NCBI GenBank assembly: GCA_003244105.1
Contig: QHBK01000003.1
Location: forward strand, 292,004 to 356,003
Reading direction: 5' to 3'
Source of the DNA: Candidatus Eremiobacter antarcticus
GTDB lineage: Bacteria; Vulcanimicrobiota; Vulcanimicrobiia; Eremiobacterales; Eremiobacteraceae
DNA: 64,000 nucleotides
The translations under genes and the position numbers were made by a program. The notes below the pieces were generated by a model. It had not been told where the DNA came from. It saw only the letters and a list, made by a program, of their open reading frames with translations, and made no database searches. Positions 58,907 to 64,000 of this stretch are shown one piece after another; the stretch's first letter is position 1, and every line of letters begins with the position of its first letter.

Positions 58907-60108
58907 TGAGGGTCCTGTTCACGGGCGGCGGCACCGGCGGCCACCTGTACCCGACGCTTTCGCTGGCCAGAGCGCTGCTGCGTGCCGATGGCGAAGCCGG
59001 GCTCTGCACAGCGCCGCGCGCGCCGGACGACGTGCAGGCACCTTCAAGCGACGCGCCCGATGAGGTCCTGTTCATTGGCGCCCGCGGAAAGGTGGATCAA
59101 AAGCTCTTGGAGCGCGACGGCATCCCGCATGTGACGCTCGGAAGCTCGCCGCTTCGCGGCAGTTCGGTGGTCGAAACCGTCGGAGGCTTATCTCGCAACG
59201 CGGTGGCGACGGCGCAGGCCATGCGCATCGTCTCGCGCTTCCGGCCGGACGTCGTGGTGGCAAGCGGCGGTTACGCTTCCGCTCCGGCTGTGATCGCGTC
59301 CGCCTGGCTGCGCGCCGCGGGCCTCTTGCGCAACACGAAGATCGTACTGCTCGAGCCTAACGTCATCCCAGGTCACGCCAACCGGCGCCTCGCCCGTTTC
59401 GCTGATGAGGTTTGGGGAGGATATGACAACACGGGCACGTCACACCATTTCAGAGAGAAGTTCCGGCTCATCGGGATTCCCGTGCGGCCCGAGCTCGTCA
59501 CGCCTTTGTCCCAAGCGGATGCGCGCCGCAGCCTCGGACTGCAGCCCGACGGTTTTCTCGTTCTTGTTTTCGGAGGGAGCCAAGGCGCGCGCACGCTCAA
59601 CGTGGCGACGTCGGGCATGGTCGCTCACCGCAGACTGCCCGCCCACTGGCAGATCTTGCACATCAGTGGCGAACGGGATTTCGAGTGGATGACGGCAGAA
59701 CGGCGCGCCGAGCCCAACGATAACCGGTACTCGCTGTTGCCGTACGTCGATGATATGGCCCTTGCATACCGAGCAGCAGACCTGGCTGTGTGCCGCTCGG
59801 GCGCCTCGACGCTTGCCGAGTTGGCAGCCGTGGGGTTGCCCGCGATTTTTGTGCCCTACCCGCACGCGGCGGACAACCATCAGCGGGCAAACGCCGACCA
59901 TTTCGTCGATCACGGCGCCGCTTTGATCATGCAAGACGAGCTGTTGACTTCGGATTCTCTGTATTGGATGCTGATGGATACGGCGGAGACGTCAAAACTG
60001 CAAGGCTTGCAAACCGCGTTGCGCAAGCTTTCGCATCCACAAGCGCTTGCCGTCATGGTGGAGCGTATCGCGCGCGCTAAGGTCGGGAGCCTGGGTTCTG
60101 CGGCCTGA
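58906..60108 (+). CDS. murG: UDP-GlcNAc transferase MurG
   Basis: A 400-residue membrane-associated GT28 enzyme making lipid II from lipid I. It begins with the FTGGGTGGHLYP motif, then GGYASAPAV, LEPNVIPG, FGGSQGARTLN and a CRSGASTLAE acceptor/donor site. A segment at about residues 27-50 looks like an insertion between strand 1 and the FIGARGK motif. The length is slightly above the usual 355-365. Confidence 0.95.
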   Translation: MRVLFTGGGTGGHLYPTLSLARALLRADGEAGLCTAPRAPDDVQAPSSDAPDEVLFIGARGKVDQKLLERDGIPHVTLGSSPLRGSSVVETVGGLSRNAVATAQAMRIVSRFRPDVVVASGGYASAPAVIASAWLRAAGLLRNTKIVLLEPNVIPGHANRRLARFADEVWGGYDNTGTSHHFREKFRLIGIPVRPELVTPLSQADARRSLGLQPDGFLVLVFGGSQGARTLNVATSGMVAHRRLPAHWQILHISGERDFEWMTAERRAEPNDNRYSLLPYVDDMALAYRAADLAVCRSGASTLAELAAVGLPAIFVPYPHAADNHQRANADHFVDHGAALIMQDELLTSDSLYWMLMDTAETSKLQGLQTALRKLSHPQALAVMVERIARAKVGSLGSAA

Positions 60109-60166
60109 AATTCGGGCATACGCACAGCCGAAGGGCGACCTTGCGCGACAGCCAAAGGCTGCACGC

Positions 60167-61588
60167 ATGAAGCGTTCGTATCAGCGCGTGCACTTCGTGG
60201 GCATCGGCGGTGTCGGCATGAGCGCGATCGCGCGCGTGCTGCTCGCGTTGGACATGAGCGTCTCGGGATCAGATCTCAAGATCAACGGCACTTTGGAGAA
60301 ATTGCGGACGCTGGGCGCGGCGGTGACGCTGGGCCATGCCTCTGAAAACGTCAACGGCGCGGATGCCGTCGTGATATCCTCGGCCATCCCTCAAGACAAT
60401 CCCGAGGTGATCGCGGCACAGCGCGCGGGCATCCGCGTGATGCAGCGCGCCGAAATGCTCGCCGAGATCATGGAGGATAAGCAGAGCGTCGCCGTCTCGG
60501 GCACGCACGGAAAGACCACGACGACCTCGATGATCGCATCGGTGCTCGACTCAGCAGGGCTCGCGCCGACAGTCCTCATCGGCGGCGAAGTGAACGATCT
60601 GGGGGCGAACGCGCGTCTCGGGGCGGGCGACATCGTCGTCGCCGAAGCGGACGAGAGCGACGCATCGTTTTTGCGGTTGCGTCCCACCTATGCGGTCGTG
60701 ACGAACATCGAGAACGACCATCTGGGATACTATCGCGACGTCGAGCACCTCATCGAGACGTTTCTCTCCTTTATCGAGAGGGTTCCGTCGCAGGGCTGGA
60801 TCATCGCGTCGGCCGACTGCGCCGCCGTGACCGAACTTTTGGCTCGCTTTCGCCGGATGCCGAACCTGTTGGGCGACGCGAACATCATGACGGCGGGGTT
60901 TGAAACGTCCGCCGACGTGCGGGCAGTGGATTGCACCTTGGCGGATTTCGGCTCTTCGTTTCGTGTGCGGATCAACCGCCAGGATTGCGGCGAGGTCGCT
61001 TTGCGCGTCCCGGGGCGCATGAACATCTCGAATTCGTTGCTCGCCATCGCCGTGGGGACGCGTTTGGAGGTTCCCTTCGAGACCATCGCGCGTGCGCTCG
61101 CCCGGTTCCGCGGCGTGGCTCGACGCTTTCAAGTGCTGTACGAGAGCGAGTTCATGATGGTGGTCGACGATTATGCCCACCACCCGACGGCCGTGCAGGA
61201 GACGATCGCCGCCGCTCGCGCCTACTGGCCGGGTCGCATCGTTGTGGCCTTTCAGCCGCACCGCTATAGTCGCACCGCCTATCTCATGCGCGACTTCGCG
61301 CGCGCGCTGCTCGGCGCCGACGCCATCGTCATCACCGACATCTACGCTGCGGGCGAGACGCCGTTGCCCGGCGTGCGCTCGGAATCCATCGTCGACTTCA
61401 TCCACGATTGCGATGCGGCCAAGAACGCTTTGCATCTGCCCAAGGTCGCCGACGTCCTCGCTTATCTGCAGCGGACCGTGACGTGCGGAGACCTGGTTCT
61501 CACGCTCGGGGCGGGCGACATCGGCGGCGTCGCGCACGAGTTGGCTGCCGGACTGTCCGCCGCGGACGCCGGCGTCGCGTCCGTCTAG
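60167..61588 (+). CDS. murC: UDP-MurNAc:L-alanine ligase MurC
   Basis: A 473-residue ligase adding L-Ala to UDP-MurNAc, the first Mur ligase step. Motifs: VHFVGIGGVGMSAIA, VSGTHGKTTTT (P-loop), EADESDASFL, TNIENDHLGYY and VVDDYAHHPTAV. ATG 60167 gives the conserved N-terminus. The open frame upstream of it overlaps murG and is not used. Confidence 0.96.
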   Translation: MKRSYQRVHFVGIGGVGMSAIARVLLALDMSVSGSDLKINGTLEKLRTLGAAVTLGHASENVNGADAVVISSAIPQDNPEVIAAQRAGIRVMQRAEMLAEIMEDKQSVAVSGTHGKTTTTSMIASVLDSAGLAPTVLIGGEVNDLGANARLGAGDIVVAEADESDASFLRLRPTYAVVTNIENDHLGYYRDVEHLIETFLSFIERVPSQGWIIASADCAAVTELLARFRRMPNLLGDANIMTAGFETSADVRAVDCTLADFGSSFRVRINRQDCGEVALRVPGRMNISNSLLAIAVGTRLEVPFETIARALARFRGVARRFQVLYESEFMMVVDDYAHHPTAVQETIAAARAYWPGRIVVAFQPHRYSRTAYLMRDFARALLGADAIVITDIYAAGETPLPGVRSESIVDFIHDCDAAKNALHLPKVADVLAYLQRTVTCGDLVLTLGAGDIGGVAHELAAGLSAADAGVASV

Positions 61589-61598
61589 CAGTTCTCCG

Positions 61599-62522
61599 TT
61601 GTCCGCTTCACGCGCCTTGGTCCCCGGCGATGCGCTGCGCGACGACCAGCGGCGCGGGCTTGCGGCGCTATTCGGCGACGCCGTTCGCTTCGACGAACCG
61701 CTCGCGCCGCGCACCTCGATGCGCGTGGGCGGGCCGGCGGCGGCGCTCGTCAACATCTGCGATGTCGGCTCGCTGATCGCTCTTCTGGATTTTTGCCAAT
61801 CGCAAGGGGTCGTCTGGACGATACTCGGTCTGGGCAGCAACGTGCTGGTGCACGATGAAGGCTTCGCCGGAATCGTGATCCGCCTGGGCGGGTCGTTCAC
61901 CGCAATCGCGATCACGGGGACGATCATGCATGCAGGCGGTGCGGCTCCGATTGCGGCCGTTTGCCGTCAAGCGGCGCAGTACGGACTGCGTGGGGCGGAA
62001 CCCCTCGTCGGCGTGCCGGGCACGGTTGGCGGCGCGATCCGCATGAACGCGGGGACGAACGTGGAGATCGGCGATCTCGTCCGCCGGGTAGAAGTGGTGA
62101 GCGCAGGCAAGGACGTCCGCGCAGTGACCCTGCCCGAGTTCTCATACCGCTCGTCTACCCTCGCGCGCGATGCGGTCGTGTGCGCCGCGGATCTCGAACT
62201 GCAACGGGGAGACCCGGTCGAAGTGCGCCGCGAGCTGCGGCGCCGCATCCAAGAGCGCAACGCTTCTCAGCCGCTCGAGCTCCCGAACTCAGGCAGCATC
62301 TTCCGCAACCCTGCTGGCGATCACGCGGCGCGGCTCATCGAGAGTGCGGGCTGCAAAGGCTGGCATTGCGGAGGCGCCGAGGTCTCGCCCAAACACGCGA
62401 ACTTCATCGTGAACCGCGGCGGCGCGACGTGCGCCGATGTGCTCGAGCTGATCGAACGCGTGCGCGCGGCGGTCAAACGCGACAGCGGCATCGAGCTCGA
62501 GACGGAAGTCCATGTGCTGTGA
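61599..62522 (+). CDS. murB: UDP-N-acetylenolpyruvoylglucosamine reductase MurB
   Basis: A 307-residue FAD enzyme reducing UDP-GlcNAc-enolpyruvate to UDP-MurNAc. Motifs: TSMRVGGPAA, LGLGSNVLV, the GVPGTVGGAIRMNAG segment, FSYRSS, and SGSIFRNP with the catalytic Ser. The type without the extra C-terminal domain (type II) is indicated. Start TTG 61599. The stop overlaps the ddl start by 4 nt (GTGA). Confidence 0.94.
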   Translation: MSASRALVPGDALRDDQRRGLAALFGDAVRFDEPLAPRTSMRVGGPAAALVNICDVGSLIALLDFCQSQGVVWTILGLGSNVLVHDEGFAGIVIRLGGSFTAIAITGTIMHAGGAAPIAAVCRQAAQYGLRGAEPLVGVPGTVGGAIRMNAGTNVEIGDLVRRVEVVSAGKDVRAVTLPEFSYRSSTLARDAVVCAADLELQRGDPVEVRRELRRRIQERNASQPLELPNSGSIFRNPAGDHAARLIESAGCKGWHCGGAEVSPKHANFIVNRGGATCADVLELIERVRAAVKRDSGIELETEVHVL

Positions 62523-63430
62523 CGTTGGATATCGTCGTGCTGATGGGAGGCAGCTCGCCGGAAAGGGAGATCAGCCTGCAGACGGGCGCCGGCGTCATGC
62601 AAGCGCTGAAAGCGTTGCACCATCGCGCTACAGCGCTGGATTTTGACGACCGCGTCGTCGCTGAGATCAGACGCCTGCGGCCCGCGGCAGTCTTCAACGC
62701 ACTGCATGGCGGGGCAGGCGAGAACGGAACAGCCGCCGCCCTGCTGGATTGGATGGGCGTTGCATATCAAGGCTCGGGCGTACGCGCGTCCGCGATCGCG
62801 ATGGACAAGTGGCTCAGTAAAGCGGCCTTCCGCGCAGAGGGCATTCCCGTGCCGCCCGGCAGGCGGCTCCCCGCGCGCGCTCTCTCCGCGTCTGCTTCCG
62901 CACCCGACGTTGCGTTGCCATGCGTCGTCAAGCCGATCGCGGAAGGGTCCGCGGTGGGTGTCAGCATCGTCCGATCGAGCTCCGACTTGCCCGCCGCCGC
63001 GCAGGCAGCCGCACCGGATGGCGGCGACGTCTTGATTGAAGATTACATCGCCGGCCGGGAGTTCACCGTGGCCGTTTTGGGGGAGGAGGCGCTGCCGGTG
63101 GTCGAGATCACGCCGCACGAACAGTTCTACAGCTATCGCGCGAAGTACACGGCGGGCGGCAGCACCCACACGGTGCCTGCGGACCTCGAGCCGGCAGCCG
63201 CTGAGGAGATGCAGCGGCTTGGCCTGGCGGTGCATCGCGCGTTGGGCTGCCGCGATTATTCCCGAACTGATCTGCTCATGGATGACGGCGGCCGCGTCGC
63301 CGTTCTCGAGTGCAACACCCTCCCGGGGCTGACGCCGCTCAGCCTATTCCCGGACGCCGCACGCGCCGCCGGCATCGCCTACGAGGCTCTTGTAGAACGG
63401 TTACTGGGATTTGCGCTGGCCCGCTCATAA
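62519..63430 (+). CDS. ddl: D-alanine--D-alanine ligase
   Basis: A 303-residue ATP-grasp enzyme producing D-Ala-D-Ala for MurF. It has VVLMGGSSPEREISL, FNALHGGAGENG, the lysine in CVVKPIAEGSAVG, EDYIAGREFTVAVLG and ECNTLPGLTPLSLFP. The start is GTG 62519 within the murB stop. Confidence 0.95.
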   Translation: MTLDIVVLMGGSSPEREISLQTGAGVMQALKALHHRATALDFDDRVVAEIRRLRPAAVFNALHGGAGENGTAAALLDWMGVAYQGSGVRASAIAMDKWLSKAAFRAEGIPVPPGRRLPARALSASASAPDVALPCVVKPIAEGSAVGVSIVRSSSDLPAAAQAAAPDGGDVLIEDYIAGREFTVAVLGEEALPVVEITPHEQFYSYRAKYTAGGSTHTVPADLEPAAAEEMQRLGLAVHRALGCRDYSRTDLLMDDGGRVAVLECNTLPGLTPLSLFPDAARAAGIAYEALVERLLGFALARS

Positions 63431-63500
63431 CGCAGGCGTCAGCGGCGCCGCGAGGAGCGGAAAAATGCTCGCGCCGGCCGGTTTTGCCGAAGTCTAGTCT

Positions 63501-64000
63501 ATGGGTCAATTCTGGGCGCTCCTCTTGGGCGGCGCGGTCGCTTTACTCTCAGCGCTGCTGCGCGGCCGCAGATCGGGATCCATCATCGCGGGCACTGACT
63601 TCGAGCCTGCAGGCGGCCTTGCCATGTCGATAGGGAACGCTCAAACGGCTCCGCCGCTGCCGCCCATGTGGGTACAAGCTAAAGCGCAGATCGAATCGCT
63701 GCGCAAAGGCGACCCGAACTTCTCCGAGAGCGCTTTTCTGACGCAAGCCGCCCGCTCGTATGCAGCCGCCCTCGCCGCCGAAGGAGCGATGAACGCAGAT
63801 GGGCTCGCCTCGCTTGCGACGCCAGACTTTCTCAGGCGCTTTCAAACGCGCCTCAGCGGATGGAGAGGTGCCGGATTCACGCGCGTGGTCAGCGATGTGA
63901 AACTTGACGCGCCGACCACCTTGAAGGTGGCCAGCGGCGGGCAATTCCAGTCGATCACCGTGCGGTTCACCGGGACCGCCCGGCGTTTCACGCGCGAAGA
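63501..64000 (+). CDS. Tim44-like domain membrane protein (truncated by window end)
   Basis: The frame is open from ATG 63501 to the end of the window (166 residues seen). An N-terminal hydrophobic helix (FWALLLGGAVALLSALL) is followed by a linker and a Tim44-like domain (GDPNFSESAFLTQAAR, LASLATPDFLRRFQ, then ITVRFTGTARRF). Such proteins bind membranes or partner proteins, and bacterial functions are mostly unknown. It sits where ftsQ usually follows ddl, but the sequence does not look like FtsQ/POTRA. Confidence 0.7.
   Translation, partial: MGQFWALLLGGAVALLSALLRGRRSGSIIAGTDFEPAGGLAMSIGNAQTAPPLPPMWVQAKAQIESLRKGDPNFSESAFLTQAARSYAAALAAEGAMNADGLASLATPDFLRRFQTRLSGWRGAGFTRVVSDVKLDAPTTLKVASGGQFQSITVRFTGTARRFTRE

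Overview
The window is gene-dense, high-GC chromosomal DNA from a diderm (Gram-negative-type) bacterium. The diderm call rests on LptC, Lnt, an LptD-like protein and an LptF/G permease. Peptidoglycan is predicted to be of the meso-DAP type from the DNPR motif of MurE. I see no insertion sequence, integrase, phage gene, CRISPR array or rRNA. Gene content (lanthanide-type methanol dehydrogenase with a full PQQ pathway, selenocysteine formate dehydrogenase, CofE-like protein, KGG-repeat stress proteins) would suit a little-cultivated phylum such as Eremiobacterota/Vulcanimicrobiota. That placement is a guess, not shown by the sequence.

Region 1 (1-10 kb): tRNA-Leu(CAG), glutamate dehydrogenase, then a C1 oxidation locus. 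On the minus strand lies pqqABCDE, including a 27-codon pqqA. Divergent from it are xoxF, xoxJ, a diheme cytochrome (xoxG-like fusion), a beta-hydroxyacid dehydrogenase and a DUF5069-like gene. XoxF would oxidise methanol in the periplasm with PQQ and a lanthanide, and pass electrons to the cytochrome.

Region 2 (10-20 kb): alpha/beta hydrolase, secreted pentapeptide-repeat protein, secreted DUF2380-like protein, EgtD, an OpuC-type osmoprotectant ABC transporter, SixA, a phosphoribosyltransferase and an EAL-CBS-GGDEF c-di-GMP protein.

Region 3 (20-25 kb): an NAD-type formate dehydrogenase operon. Its large subunit is split into two genes placed at opposite ends of the operon. The catalytic piece contains an in-frame UGA (Sec86) followed by a bacterial SECIS-like hairpin. 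A 7Fe-type ferredoxin lies beside it. Together with XoxF this suggests a route from methanol to formate to CO2.

Region 4 (25-46 kb): M14-like peptidase, CPBP protease, MFS transporter, polA-mutM-rpsA-coaE, polysaccharide deacetylase with a secreted partner, D-aminoacylase-like amidohydrolase, two KGG stress proteins behind a sigma-B-like promoter, sugar-phosphate isomerase, the envelope-assembly genes and a lytic transglycosylase.

Region 5 (46-64 kb): TlpA/TPR protein, then the division and cell wall (dcw) cluster: mraZ, rsmH, ftsL, ftsI, murE, murF, a cofE-like gene, mraY, murD, ftsW, murG, murC, murB, ddl and a truncated Tim44-like gene. mraZ sits behind a promoter with four AGTGG boxes spaced 10 bp apart.
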